DNA of 64,000 nt from Cyprinodon diabolis (lineage: Eukaryota; Chordata; Actinopteri; Cyprinodontiformes; Cyprinodontidae): NCBI GenBank assembly GCA_030533445.1, contig CM060080.1:3393552-3457551 (forward strand), written 5' to 3'. Below, piece after piece: positions 34,738-46,194 of this stretch. The translations under genes were made by a program, and so were the position numbers. The notes under the pieces were generated by a model, which saw only the letters and a list, made by a program, of their open reading frames with translations, was not told where the DNA came from and did no database searches. Within the stretch, counting starts at the first letter, position 1, and every line of letters starts with the position of its first letter.

Positions 34738-36551
34738 TTATTTCAGTTTAATACGGGAAACAAGTCAGAATTCTGAATTCTTTAATCTAAGAATTTTAGA
34801 TCTTAATGTAGATGGGCACCATGAAGGAAGACAGAGATGTGAGTTGATTGAGAGGGCCAGTAACACATTGGTGAAAAATGACGTAATTAGGCAAATTTAT
34901 ATGTGCCCGAGGAGTCCCCGGTGATGCGATTTCATTAATTAATTAAAACAAGAGAGCTAGTTTAGTCTCTAGACATGGCTACGGCTTGATGCTAACATGT
35001 TTGTAAACTGTCAGAATTCTGAGATTAAAGTAGTCACAATTCTGAGATTAAAGAAGTCACAATTCTGAGATTAAAGTAGTCAGAATTCTGAGATTAAAGT
35101 AGTCAGAATTCTGAGATTAAAGTAGTCAGAATTCTGAGATTAAAGAAGTCAGAATTCTGAGATTAAAGTAGTCAGAATTCTGAGATTAAAGTAGTCAGAA
35201 TTCTGAGATTAAAGAAGTCACAATTCTGAGATTAAAGAAGTCACAATTCTGAGATTAAAGAAGTCACAATTCTGAGATTAAAGTAGTCAGAATTCTGAGA
35301 TTAAAGTAGTCAGAATTCTGAGATTAAAGTAGTCAGAATTCTGAGATTAAAGAAGTCAGAATTCTGAGATTAAAGTAGTCAGAATTCTGAGATTAAAGTA
35401 GTCAGAATTCTGAGATTAAAGAAGTCACAATTCTGAGATTAAAGAAGTCACAATTCTGAGATTAAAGAAGTCACAATTCTGAGATTAAAGTAGTCAGAAT
35501 TCTGAGATTAAAGTAGTCAGAATTCTGAGATTAAAGTAGTCAGAATTCTGAGATTAAAGTAGTCAGAATTCTGAGATTAAAGTAGTCAGAATTCTGAGAT
35601 TAAAGTCAGAATTCTGAGATTAGAGTCAGAATTCTGAGATTAAAGAAGTCAGAATTCTGAGATTAAAGAAGTCACAATTCTGAGATTAAAGAAGTCACAA
35701 TTCTGAGATTAAAGTAGTCAGAATTCTGAGATTAAAGTAGTCAGAATTCTGAGATTAAAGTAGTCAGAATTCTGAGATTAGAGTAGTCAGAATTCTGAGA
35801 TTAGAGTAGTCAGAATTCTGAGATTAGAGTAGTCAGAATTCTGAGATTAAAGTAGTCAGAATTCTGAGATTAAAGTAGTCAGAATTCTGAGATTAAAGTA
35901 GTCAGAATTCTGAGATTAAAGAAGTCAGAATTCTGAGATTAAAGTCAGAATTCTGAGATTAGAGTCAGAATTCTGAGATTAAAGTCAGAATTCTGAGATT
36001 AAAGTCAGAATTCTGAGATTAAAGTAGTCAGAATTCTGAGATTAAAGTAGTCAGAATTCTGAGATTAAAATAGTCAGAATTCTGAGATTAAAGAAGTCAG
36101 AATTCTGAGATTAAAGAAGTCAGAATTCTGAGATTAAAGTAGTCAGAATTCTGAGATTAAAGTAGTCAGAATTCTGAGATTAAAGTAGTCAGAATTCTGA
36201 GATTAAAGAAGTCAGAATTCTGAGATTAAAGTAGTCAGAATTCTGAGATTAAAGAAGTCAGAATTCTGAGATTAAAGAAGTCAGAATTCTGAGATTAAAG
36301 TCAGAATTCTGAGATTAGAGTCAGAATTCTGAGATTAAAGAAGTCAGAATTCTGAGATTAAAGAAGTCAGAATTCTGAGATTAAAGTCAGAATTCTGAGA
36401 TTAGAGTCAGAATTCTGAGATTAAAGTCAGAATTCTGAGATTAAAGTCAGAATTCTGAGATTAAAGTAGTCAGAATTCTGAGATTAAAGTAGTCAGAATT
36501 CTGAGATTAAAGTCAGAATCCTGACTATTTTCCTATATTAAACTGAAATAA
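34738..36551. mobile_element. TIR element D filled by a minisatellite
   Basis: About 39-bp inverted ends: TTATTTCAGTTTAATACGGG at the left and the complement of TTATTTCAGTTTAATATAGG at the right, both running into AGTCAGRATTCTGA. That last motif is the start of the minisatellite unit filling 35011-36520. Between the left end and the array is a 230-bp unique core. No transposase. Total 1.8 kb. Confidence 0.75.
35011..36520. repeat. 23-bp minisatellite with 207-bp higher-order repeat
   Basis: About 65 units of TCAGAATTCTGAGATTAAAG plus TAG or AAG; some units lack these three bases (20-bp form). CACAATT variants occur in runs of three. Between about 35144 and 35480 the pattern of variants repeats every nine units (207 bp). 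Each standard unit has an EcoRI-type GAATTC and a short palindrome TCAGAATTCTGA. Confidence 0.95.
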
Positions 36552-36624
36552 AATGTAAACATCAGTTAATTTTTTTATTTTTTCAGTGACCCTAATCCTC
36601 TTCCCTACCAAGCAGCCTGTGCTT

Positions 36625-37375
36625 CATTATGGGTCTTTTTCCTCCTCTAACATCTAATGCTGCAGCAGCAGCAGCCTGTGGTGACGTAGTGATGACGTCC
36701 AACAAAAGTCAACATGAAATAAAAACATCAAACCGTGAGAAAAGCAGCGGAATCCAACAGATAGTCAGCCTACAGGAGATTAGATTTTTAGCAACCCGGG
36801 CTTTTTCTCCGCAAACCTGGATGGTTTTCCCTTCAGCGGAGGAGAAGGAGGAGGTGAAGGAGGAGGAGGTGCTGGAAACTTGCCGCAGTTCAGACTCCTG
36901 CAGTCCGAACTGACTGGGTTCCCCTCGGGATGCCCAGCAAACATTTCCGCTTCAAAATAATCACAAAAAACCCCAAACAGACTCGGATTTACCTGAACGG
37001 CTCCGTCTCCGGGGTCCAAGCAGAAAAGGCTCGAATTAATCCACAAACTTCCCCCCGGCGGTAGGACTGAGCCCGGGACAAGGTCCTCCAAACATTCCCA
37101 GCCCGGACCGGAGGAGGGGGGAGGACAGGGGGGTTCAACCCGCTGCTTCGCTGCTTCGCTCTGGTTCTTCCCCTCCCTGGTCCGTTGGAGATCAAACCAT
37201 CACATTCCACCGCGTCCTTAACAATGAAAAAAGGTGGGCTTTCCTTTTCTGCTGCCGGGAGGGAGGGAGGAGGACCCACCCCTCGGGATGACTCTTCCCC
37301 GGCCTGACCGCACAGAGGCCGCCCTGAGAGGCCCCGCCCCTCCCTGGGACCCACTCAGATCCTGCATAATTCACT
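36625..37375 (-). promoter_or_regulatory. CpG-rich promoter and candidate noncoding first exon
   Basis: This stretch is GC- and CpG-rich, unlike everything around it. On the minus strand a GC box (AGGGGCGGGGCC) lies at about 37331-37345, followed by a G+C-rich leader. A strong splice donor, CCGTTCAG|GTAAATCC, has its GT at 36992-36991. This suggests a TATA-less CpG promoter and a 5' untranslated exon ending at 36993, for a gene transcribed toward base 1. No coding exon could be linked to it. A plus-strand or bidirectional promoter is also possible. The 94-codon plus frame here is compositional. Confidence 0.5.
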
Positions 37376-37987
37376 ATAATCCCACATTTCCACTGAGTTT
37401 AATTAAGCTGAATTATAAAATAAGAACCAAGTCACACCTTAAAGTTGTAGAGAAATCATATTTAAATGTCAAATCATTCTGGCTTAAACATGTATATAAA
37501 TGTAATCTCTATCAGACCATATTGTCCCAAAATGTAATACATTTTTTTCTATATATCCATGTTTTTTCCGTTATCTAATGCAGGCCAGTTAGTTACATGT
37601 CAGCCTGAACACCTAAATTCAGCCAATCATTTATCAACGGTCATCTGTCAATCAAATGTTTTCGGTCATAGCATCTTGATTCATATGTCGCAGCTAATAT
37701 ACGCAACGGTTGAAATCAGAATCCTTTCCTTTCCCATTGAGTTGCATCCCAGTGTTCACGGGGATGGACGTCTGTGTCTTCGGCAGGCGTAGAGCTAACA
37801 GAACTGGCAGCGTTGCTAGGCAAGGGCTCAAACATGTAAACCAAGCTTCTGCCGCCCTGGCGTCCTCACATTCACTTTATTCACTCATGTAAAGTCGGGC
37901 ACCACTCAGGAGAATTTGGGTTGGAACAGCCGGTTGGAACAGCCGCTTCCCTATGATTTTAAATATTTAAGCTACAAAATTTACAGA
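37376..37987. other. Unassigned sequence upstream of the CpG island
   Basis: No repeat or gene recognised. Confidence 0.4.
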
Positions 37988-38890
37988 ATGGACATAGAGA
38001 CTCCTTTTTTATGATTCTGCTTCATGCTGGTGAAGATTCTCAGCCATCCAGGTCATAATCAGTCCAAAAAAGGAAAATTAAAAACATTTCACTGGACTTT
38101 ATTTCCAAGTTTGAAGACATTTTGCTTCCCCTTTGTCTGTTTCAATTCGCATGTTTTCAAAACAAAAACAAGTCTTTGTTGGGCTACTGTATAAAACCAC
38201 GAACTCAACGCTATTCCTCCCCATCAGCTTCCTGAATGGAAAGCGTAACGTCTTCAAACTTGGAAACAAAGTCCAGTGGATTTTTTTTTTTTTCTTTTTG
38301 GAATAATTCTGCCTCATTCTATCTCTATTCTCCCACTCTGCAGAATCTGTTAGTTCAATCTCTAACGTTCTGCTCTCTCTGCTTTTTCTCATTGTAGCTT
38401 CATCTGGTCTGTTCCTGTTTGGCTGTGACTCCATCCTGGAGAGAAATATCAGCTGTGCTGCTGCCATCAACACCTTTGTTTCTAGATGTTGGAGATCAGC
38501 CTGTTTTCCAGTGTAGTCCTGTTTCTCTGACTGTGACTAACTGGATGTGCTCTCTTCATCCTCTGACATGGGAGCTGGCTCGGAGCTCGTCTGCCTGGCT
38601 GTGTGTTTCCTGGACGGGGCCGCCTTTTATAGCTGCCTTTTGTATCTATGCTTCTTTTTCTATGTCTGCTTCTGTCTCCTTGAACCCCAGCCGGCCTCAG
38701 CATCTGCTGAGGCTGCTCACACTGAGCCTGGTTCTGCTGGAGGTTTCTTCCTGTTCAAGGGGAGTTTTTCCTCTCCACTGTCGTTACAAGCATGCTTAGT
38801 GTGAGGGATTGCTGAAGAGTCAATGAGTCGATGCAATCAACTAGTTTTCCTTAGATAGAAAACTTTGAATCAATCTGACTGGATGATCTG
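37988..38890 (+). repeat. Family A repeat, copy 4, interrupted by family G
   Basis: Begins GGACATAGAGACTCC (the family start), is broken at 38033 by a family G insertion, and resumes with ATTCTGCCTCATTCTATCTC. The 3' pentamer tail is absent; the copy ends at GGATGATCTG. Confidence 0.8.
38033..38302. mobile_element. Family G element inserted in family A
   Basis: Starts TGCTGGTGAAGATTCTCAGC and ends in GTCCAGTGGA plus a T-run. Flanks ATTCTGCTTCA and ATTCTGCCTCA form a probable 11-bp duplication with one difference. The inverted arms are shorter than in the 53.7-kb copy. Confidence 0.7.
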
Positions 38891-38945
38891 CTGATGGATG
38901 GATGGATGGATGGATGGATGGATGGATGGATGGATGGATGGATGG
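38891..38945. repeat. (GATG)n microsatellite
   Basis: About 12 perfect GATG units, followed at 38946-38970 by the first 25 bp of family A in inverted orientation (GTCCCTATGTCCTCCAGCAG). Confidence 0.95.
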
Positions 38946-38972
38946 GTCCCTATGTCCTCCAGCAGTCTAAAC

Positions 38973-39987
38973 CAGCTGTCGACTTCAATAAAAAGTCATC
39001 CATCCTGGAACAGGAATTTTGTTTCTTCCTTAAATCCTTAAAACTCTATTTTTTCCTCACTTTTGTTTTCACCAAACAATCAGGAATTTGAATGAATGAG
39101 GTAAAGCTAGAAACGTTGCCCAGGGCCTGCAAAATGATAAGAGAAACATTCTGACCTTTGGCTGTAAAACCTGATTCAATCCAATCCCAATTTTATTCTC
39201 GTTTGTTATGTAAGAAATGATTTTATATCGGTTGGTCACATGTGATTTGAACCTGATAAGCAGCCATGCAGTCTGACAAAGTCCTGCCACGTTTATTGCT
39301 TTATAGGAAAGTAATTCCTGGCAGCGTAATCATGACATGTGCTGTGGAAACATAACACAGGTTATGTCTTGAATCATCATATCACATAGCTCTGTGCTAA
39401 ATTAATGCCAAAAAGTCACAGATACTTAACACTTAAATCTGCTGTTCACCAGTTATGCTGACGACTCCGTGATGTGATTCCCAGGGTTTGATCCTCTGGT
39501 TCCCACGTCGCCAAGAGCCCTGCTTCTTCCGTGACTGGGCGTATAGGGCTGAACGAGGTATAAACAAGGCTACCACCTTATTCAGGTTAGGAGACAAATT
39601 CCAGTGATACCAGATCATCAGAGAGGTATCAAATATTTTCAGACAGCTGCAAGGCGGAGGCGTAACCGGGCATGCTCAGGCACTTTGACGCCACGCAGCA
39701 AAGCCTCTCACAGGTGTACATGAATAAAGCCAGAGGGCTGCTGTAGTTTTCTTCTTTTATAGGAGTCGTTAAAACGTTAGCCCATTTAATAGACAAAAAG
39801 TCTGCAGCTGATTCACCATCAGCAGCTTTCTTTCCATTATGCTTCATTATCTCAGATATCCTCCAGCATCCAGGAACCCTGGAGTCCTCAGGGTTCCTCC
39901 TCAGTTTGGAAGAGACTAGAATAAGTTTAAGGAATTTCCAGGTTTGGATGAAAAAAGAATGGAAATATTTGGTATTTAGGAAATAGT
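38973..39987. other. Unassigned sequence
   Basis: No repeat or gene recognised. Confidence 0.4.
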
Positions 39988-40775
39988 TTCATCCATCCAT
40001 CCATCATCCATCCATCCTTCATCCATCCATACATCCATACATCATCCATCCATCCATTCATCATCATCCATCATCCATCCATCCATCCATCCATCCATCT
40101 ATCCACCATCCATCTATCCACCATCCATCCATCCATCTATCCACCATCCATCTATCCACCATCCATCCATACATCCATCCATCCTTCATCCATCCATACA
40201 TCCATCCATCCATCCATCTATCATCCATCCATCCATCCATCTATCCACCATCCATCCATCCATCTATCCACCATCCATCCACTTTCCATCCATACATCCA
40301 TCCATTATCCATCCATCCATCCATCATCCATCCATCCATTCATCATCATCCATCATCCATCCATCCATCCATCCATCTATCCACCATCCATCCATCTATC
40401 AACCATCCATCCATCCATCCATCTATCCACCATCCATCCATCCATCCATCTATCCACCATCCATCCATCCATCCATCCATCCATCCATCCACCATCCATA
40501 CATCCATCCATCCATACATCCATCCATCTATCCACCATCCATCCATCCATCCATCCATCCACTATCCATCCATACATCCATCCATCTATCCATCTATCCA
40601 CCATCCATCCATCCATCCATCCACTATCCATCCATACATCCATCCATACATCCATCCATCTATCCATCTATCCACCATCCATCCATCCATCCATCCATCT
40701 ATCCACCATCCATCCATCCATCCATCCATCCCTTATCTATCATCCAACCATCCATCCATCCATCCATCCTGCGTT
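39988..40775. repeat. (ATCC)n microsatellite array
   Basis: About 790 bp of ATCC units with regular interruptions (CATCTATCCACCATCC). Reverse-strand open frames rich in MDGW are translation artefacts of it. Confidence 0.97.
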
Positions 40776-40792
40776 CTTCCAGTTCCAGTAAG

Positions 40793-41190
40793 GCAAGGCA
40801 AGGCAAATTTATATGTATAGAAAAATTCAATACAAAGACGATGCAAAGTGCTTTACATGATAAAACTATAGGAAAATAAAACTGAATCAAAGCAAGTAGG
40901 AAAAAAATAAAATAAAAAATACAGAAACAAAAAAGACTATTAAAAGCAGTTGGACTAAAGAAAATAAAAAAGTTGAACTAATGATGTAATAGTTGAACTG
41001 TTTAACTAGAACAGTCGAGGCAATCCTAAACAAATGTGTTTTTAGTCTTGATTTAAAGGAACTCAGGCTTTCCGCACTTTTAAAGCTTTCTGGAAGTTTA
41101 TTCCAGATAAGTGGAGCATAGGAACTAAATAGTAGAGGATCTTAGCTCCTCACAGAACTGACTAACATATATTCTGTTCAAAATATATTC
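40793..41190 (+). repeat. Interspersed repeat, family B
   Basis: Begins GGCAAGGCAAGGCAAATTTA, then CAAAGTGCTTTACATGATAA, and later TTTTTAGTCTTGATTTAAAG and TTTATTCCAGATAAGTGGAG. I recognise these as blocks of a high-copy fish repeat, but not its class. Only one copy is in the window. Confidence 0.6.
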
Positions 41191-41230
41191 TGTATTTAAT
41201 ATCAGGAGCGGCTCCCAGTGGTTGCAGCTG

Positions 41231-42473
41231 CAGAGATCTCCATCACTCATAGATCACCATAATTACAAGCATCCAGACTAGTGCACAAGATATTTTCCTT
41301 TGGCCTCATAATGAGTATGTATGAATAAAATTGGGCCTTAGTGGAAGTGTTTTGAGCCACAATATGGTGTATGTTAAAGCTTTTTCCTTTACATCCCCAT
41401 ACTAAGGATGAGGATTAACATGTCCTTTCAGAGTAGGTTGTGGCCAGTATTTAAACAGATGTAACTCCGCTGGATCAAAATGTGGGGCAGCTTGTTATGT
41501 GAGGAAACATGTGATTATCCAACGTCGACGGACACACGCCATGTTTGCAGGGAGAGGGCTTAAAATCAGCATCTCCTGTAGTATCTCCTGTTTTACAATT
41601 AAATGAAGCTGTCTTCCACCCTATTAAAGAGTTCTTATATTTGAGGTAGTACGTTTTAACTTGAAAATACCCCAAACGTCCCATGAGACAGAGCAGAGTT
41701 GCTTTGAAAATCCCGACTCACTGTCAAGTCCTATATCATCTCCAAGTACAGAGGCTTCGGCCTGTCTGGTTCACCCTCCCATGGCCCTCTAGTTCTCACT
41801 GCAGGGGGACATTCCTCAGTCCTCGGCCTCTGCCATGCGGTAAATCCGCTGTGAAAGAGACCTACACTCTCCAGTCTGACAGAAATACTCTGCCAGGCAG
41901 GACATGAAGCTTTCCCTCAATTCAAAACCTCCTGTTTCCTTTCAGCTCCCCGTAGCGGCTTCAGGCGTAGAGCCTTATATCCTGCATGGGAGTCGACAGA
42001 GAGTGGCGTGCCCCAGGGTTGAGCTGAGGTGAAGGTGCAACTGTAAAAAGGTGTTAATGAGACAAGCTCCACTCAGCACCACTCAGCTTCGCTCCCTTCC
42101 TGTATCCACATACCTTTGGAGCTCTTGGCAGCCTTCCTTGCTTTTTGCTTTGCACACCTGGACCCCAAAGTTTAAACACTCCTTCAGAGGAGTTTTTTGT
42201 TTTGTTTTTTTTTTCCCGAACATTTGCGGCATTGCAGAGCACCTGCATTAACCTGCATGTGATTATTATGCTACCTTAGCTTTTTTAAATTATTATTAGA
42301 GCTTTTTATAGATCTTATGGATATTCTACTATTCTTAAAGGAATGGAGCCTTGCAGCTAGATGCAAAGAAGCTGCTGAGATCAGTTTCTGTCTGGTTTTT
42401 CTACAGTGCTTGGGGGTTTAGCTTTAGTTGTTTTATAAATTTATTAGCTCGATAGTATATTAATATATTATTA
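41231..42473. other. Unassigned, apparently single-copy sequence
   Basis: No repeat or gene recognised. Confidence 0.4.
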
Positions 42474-42860
42474 AAAGTGTTGCATCGACACCGATACCAG
42501 TATCAGGCAGGGCCTCGATCCAGCACTAAAATGGTGGTATCGTTATCGGCGAGTAACAACAAATAGGGCACCGATACCATTTTAGAGCCAAAAGTTTCTT
42601 CAACTATTGTCACCCATTCCAGTTGGCAATAAAAAAAGTTCTACTGGGTTCTCTTTGTATTAGTCTGTTTCCTGCTTCACAAAGGTAGACAGCAGCTTGA
42701 CAAAGCCATGATGGCAATTATTTTACATCCATTCTTCATATATACACACACACACACATCAATTTCAAACAGATGGTATCGGTATCAGCCAATACTGCAC
42801 AGCCAGGTATCGGGTATCGGTATCAGGGTCAAAAAATGGCATCGGAGAAACACTAAAAGA
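42474..42860. mobile_element. Putative hAT-type MITE
   Basis: Ends AGTGTTGCATCGACACCGAT and the complement of AGTGTTTCTCCGATGCC are imperfect inverted copies, with several GGTATCGGTATC words inside both flanks. No clear 8-bp duplication was found. A CA microsatellite lies at 42745-42760. Confidence 0.5.
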
Positions 42861-43054
42861 TGCAGCACCAATAGGAATAGTAGGTGGAAGTCACATGAAA
42901 CAGAGCTTCGGCGTTGCTAGGTTCTAGAGATACAGCTGAATAATGCCTTTTTCTTAGTGCAAAATTTTAGCCAAGGAAAACAAAAAACAAAGAACTAAAA
43001 GGAGGGCAAATGTGGGTCAAGTTTTTGACGTTGGTCTCAAATTAAATGTAGATG

Positions 43055-43368
43055 GCCTATACTTATATAGTTCTTTTTTAAGTCAGAGGACTTGACCAAA
43101 GCACTTTACACTACAGTTAGTCATTCACCCATTCACGCACACATTGATGGTGGCAAGCTACATCGTAGCCACAGCTGGCCTGGGGCTCACTGACAGAAGC
43201 AAGGCTGCAGTACGCTGGCGCCACCGGGCCCTCTGACCACCATCAGAAGGCAATGCAGGTGTAGCGTCTTGCCCAAGGAGACGACACCGAAAGCCGGAGC
43301 CGGGGCTTGAACCAACAACCCTCTGACTGCAGGGCAAACTCTTGCATCAGACGCTACTGTCACCCCCA
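43055..43368 (-). mobile_element. tRNA-derived SINE, reverse orientation
   Basis: On the minus strand a good B box, GTTGGTTCAAGCCCC, lies about 60 bp from the element start, and GTCTCCTTGGGCAAGACGCT follows, as in fish V-type SINEs. The A-box region is degenerate. The remainder ends near AAGAACTATATAAG. Confidence 0.7.
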
Positions 43369-43684
43369 AAATTTAAGCAAGTAAAGGGGCTCAGAAGGCA
43401 TGTTCTTAATAGCTACCTAAAATGTTTTGTTTGTTTGCATTAGCATTAGCAGACCTGGCAACTAGTAGGGACCAGTATAGATAGTGGATGAGCTCAAGTA
43501 TGCCACCTACTGGATGGGAGGAGTTAGCCTTGTAGCCAGGCACGTGCAGAGGGGGGTGCTAAGGGGGCTTGAGCACCTGCCCCTTTTGCTCCGTGATCCC
43601 AATGTGCCCTTTTGGTCCTTTTTTTTTTGTTTGTTTGTTTTTAATTTTAATTTTTTTTATTTGACACATGTACTGAAATTATTA

Positions 43685-44013
43685 CCGTATTTTCACGACA
43701 ATAAGGCGCACATAAACGTCTTTTTTTCCCCTCAAAATGTGTGGTGCGCCCTTTGGTGCGGTGCGCCCTATGTGTGTTGTTACTGCGGACTTTTGAGACC
43801 ACCTCATGGAGGAGATGATGAAAGAGTGGCTTAATGTAAAGAGACCAGGTGTTTTTTTTCCACTCATCACCATCGCTGTTAATCTGTGACTCCATGCGTG
43901 CTCATCTCACAGCCGATGTGAAAAAAAAAGGTGAATCAAATGAACGATGTGCACGCCGTTATCCCGGGGGTCTGACTAAGGAACTTCAACCGCTCGACAT
44001 CGGTGTGAACAGG
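43685..44013 (+). pseudogene. Pogo/Tigger-like transposase fragment
   Basis: Starts after TA with CCGTATTTTCACGAC and CAATAAGGCGCAC, a terminal motif of common fish pogo-like MITEs. From about 43850, broken frames encode CDSMRAHLTADVKKK and GGLTKELQPLDIGVNR. In pogo-type DDE transposases the D of DSMRAHL and the D of LQPLDIGVN lie in the catalytic core. The segment stops after GVNR, where hAT sequence resumes, so the right end of this element is missing. Confidence 0.6.
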
Positions 44014-44118
44014 TGTCGAGGAGCCGCCCGGCACGGAAAGTGACTGACAGCGGACAACAGGGGAAGAAAGGAAAGAAGAGGGACAACAGTCAGAAATAAA
44101 AGACACAGAAATGCAGTC

Positions 44119-44283
44119 AACTTCTCAAAACTGAAGCTGGTGAAAACAAAACTGCGCAGCTTATGCAAGGAGGATCGGTTGTCAGACCTTCTTTTGTTGG
44201 CAATCGAGAAGGATGTGCCAATCATTCACAGTGAGGTTATTAACATTTTTAAAGACATGGCTAACAGAAAACTGCTGCTGTGA
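44119..44283 (+). pseudogene. hAT transposase C-terminal fragment
   Basis: Fifty-four codons ending in TGA encode NFSKLKLVKTKLRSL, then EDRLSDLLLLAIEKDV, then INIFKDMANRKLL. The RLS-L-LL-IE-D pattern is the hAT C-terminal dimerisation region. Its strand agrees with the element orientation. Upstream catalytic sequence is deleted or replaced by the pogo-like piece. Confidence 0.75.
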
Positions 44284-45279
44284 ACAAAAGAGAACAAAAA
44301 TAGCAAAAATGCTTAAAAGATGGACATTTGTTTTTAAACAGTTAAATCACCATGACGGAAAATAAGTTTTTGGATCATAATCTTGGATTTCGTTTGGGGG
44401 AAAAAGAAAGGCAAGAGACTGAAATAAATAAGACGTTGACCTTCACTCAACACAGAAAAGATGAGACAATGAAGAAAAAAAAGAAAAGAGAAACTGACAA
44501 GAAAAAACGAAGAGGAAAGATTGAAGAAAATGTATATAGGTACTTACAAAATACACTAAGACACAAACAGAGTAGGCTTTTCTCATGGTGACATGCATTA
44601 ATACAATGTTTGCTTTTGTTCTTTTTTTTCTGCAGTTCCACGTTAAAGTTTGATGCAGCAGCTCTGCTTTTCTGAATGGACCGTCTCCATCTCCACTGTC
44701 AGTACAGCAAACCAGGCAGACATTCTTTTTTATAGATTACAGTACACTAAAAGGTTGCATTGTGCCCTTGTATGCATTTTTAACAGTTTAATTCTGTAAA
44801 GATAAAATATGTCTGGTGGTCCAGCTCTGATTTACATATTTGGCTAAATTGCAGGTTTGAATATTGTAATACTTTCCTATAACAAAATAGACCTGCAGAA
44901 AGAAATTACTAATAAAATATTTTACATATGCATAGTTCTATGTTCTATGTAGAGATTTCCCTTAGCTTTGATTGTATGTCTCACAATTTTGTAATTTATC
45001 ATTGTTCATTAAACTCTGAAAGCTAGGTGACTTTGTTAATATTCTGTCCTAAAATGCGATAAGATGTGCGCCTTGCACCTGCCCCTTTAGTGGTCTCTGC
45101 ACGGCCCTGCTTGTAGCTATTGCCTTTAAGGTTATTTTGGAATATCTCAAACTGCAGCTCCTAGTTCCTGCTCCTAGCTCCTTTTGCGAGGTCAACATCA
45201 AGAACTCTATCCACGCCATGGAAGGAACCTCAGACAGGGCAGGCTGAATCTGGACAGCCTTACGCGTGATACTATCTGA

Positions 45280-45600
45280 CTCCAAAAAAGTAAAAAAAAA
45301 ACAATCCACTGGACTTTGTTTCCAAGTTTGGAGACGTTTTGCTTCCCATCTAGGAAGCTTTTTCAATTCAAAATGTCAGAAATGCCGTTGTTTTCGAGGT
45401 TTTTTACAGTTGCCCAACAAAACCTTGTGTTTGTTTAGAAAACATGGAAATTGAAGCGTTTCGTTTGGATACTTTTGTTAGCCTGCAAATCTCCATACCT
45501 GTTTATGTCTTAAAGGGACATAGACAGGTCGTTAAAGGGAATTGTTGACCTGGCTGAACAGGTGAGGTCTTCTGTTCCCCTGTAAAGGGGTTGAATACTA
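45280..45600. mobile_element. Family G element, left half
   Basis: AACAATCCACTGGACTTTGT, CGTTTTGCTTCCCATCTAGG, then the central GTTAGCCTGCAAATCTCC block and TAAAGGGAATTGTTGACCTG. The right arm is absent. Confidence 0.75.
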
Positions 45601-46194
45601 TGTGATGATACTATGTGATGGAAACACACATAGATGGTGCTTGTGACTATAGCAAAGAACTATGAAAACCAAAGCTACAGAAATGAAGCTAACAGCTAAA
45701 GCTCCATTATATAACCCAAATTATATGAAGGTGTGTAAAGTAACATGTGCCAAACAGAGTACACATAAAGAAATAAATCTATCCGGTGTGCTGTCGCTAT
45801 GCCTCATGTCACGCAATGGATTGTGGGTGAATATATAGCTCCTAGTGGCAGCTAGAAAAATCAAGAACATTCATTTGGTAAATGACCTATGACAGGGAAC
45901 ATCCTGCTTCCTTTTCCTATGCCTTTCCTTACTGCAAGAACTATTCAGACAGCACTACCCCTGTAGCTTAGGAATCCTAAACAATTTGCAGTATTCGGAA
46001 GCAGTCTAACCTTAATTTATTTGTCTGATATTACAATTGTTAGTACTAATGATCTTATAATATAAACTACAGCATGTTTTATTGGCATTATACTGTATAT
46101 GAAAAAACAACAAAGATTAATTGCATAATTGGAAAGTAGAAGGAAAACAATTGATAATTTCTAAATAAAGAGAGAAGAACCAGCATCATGAAAA
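45601..46194. other. Unassigned sequence
   Basis: No repeat or gene recognised; AT-rich. Confidence 0.4.

Larger units (their letters stand above)
43537..45109 (+). mobile_element. hAT element (hAT-4) with nested pogo-like piece
   Basis: Ends CAGGCACGTGCAGAG and the complement of CAGGGCCGTGCAGAG, with the exact 8-bp duplication CTTGTAGC (43529-43536, 45110-45117). The 1,573 bp include a transposase C-terminal remnant (44119-44283) and a pogo-like insertion (about 43685-44013). Confidence 0.92.

Noticed and set aside
36629..36913. 94-codon glutamate-rich plus frame in the CpG island
   Set aside because: Composition-driven (GAGGAG repeats), no domain; the splice signal favours the other strand.
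38099..38804. Recurring frames with PGSAGGFF and SRMESQPNRNRP in several places
   Set aside because: They recur on either strand in every family A copy without shared full-length coding structure, so they are repeat artefacts.
40346..40890. Open frames rich in MDGW on the minus strand
   Set aside because: Direct translation of the ATCC microsatellite.
43300..43368. Possible tRNA gene (good B box)
   Set aside because: No cloverleaf could be traced and it is joined to a SINE body, so it is a tRNA-derived SINE.
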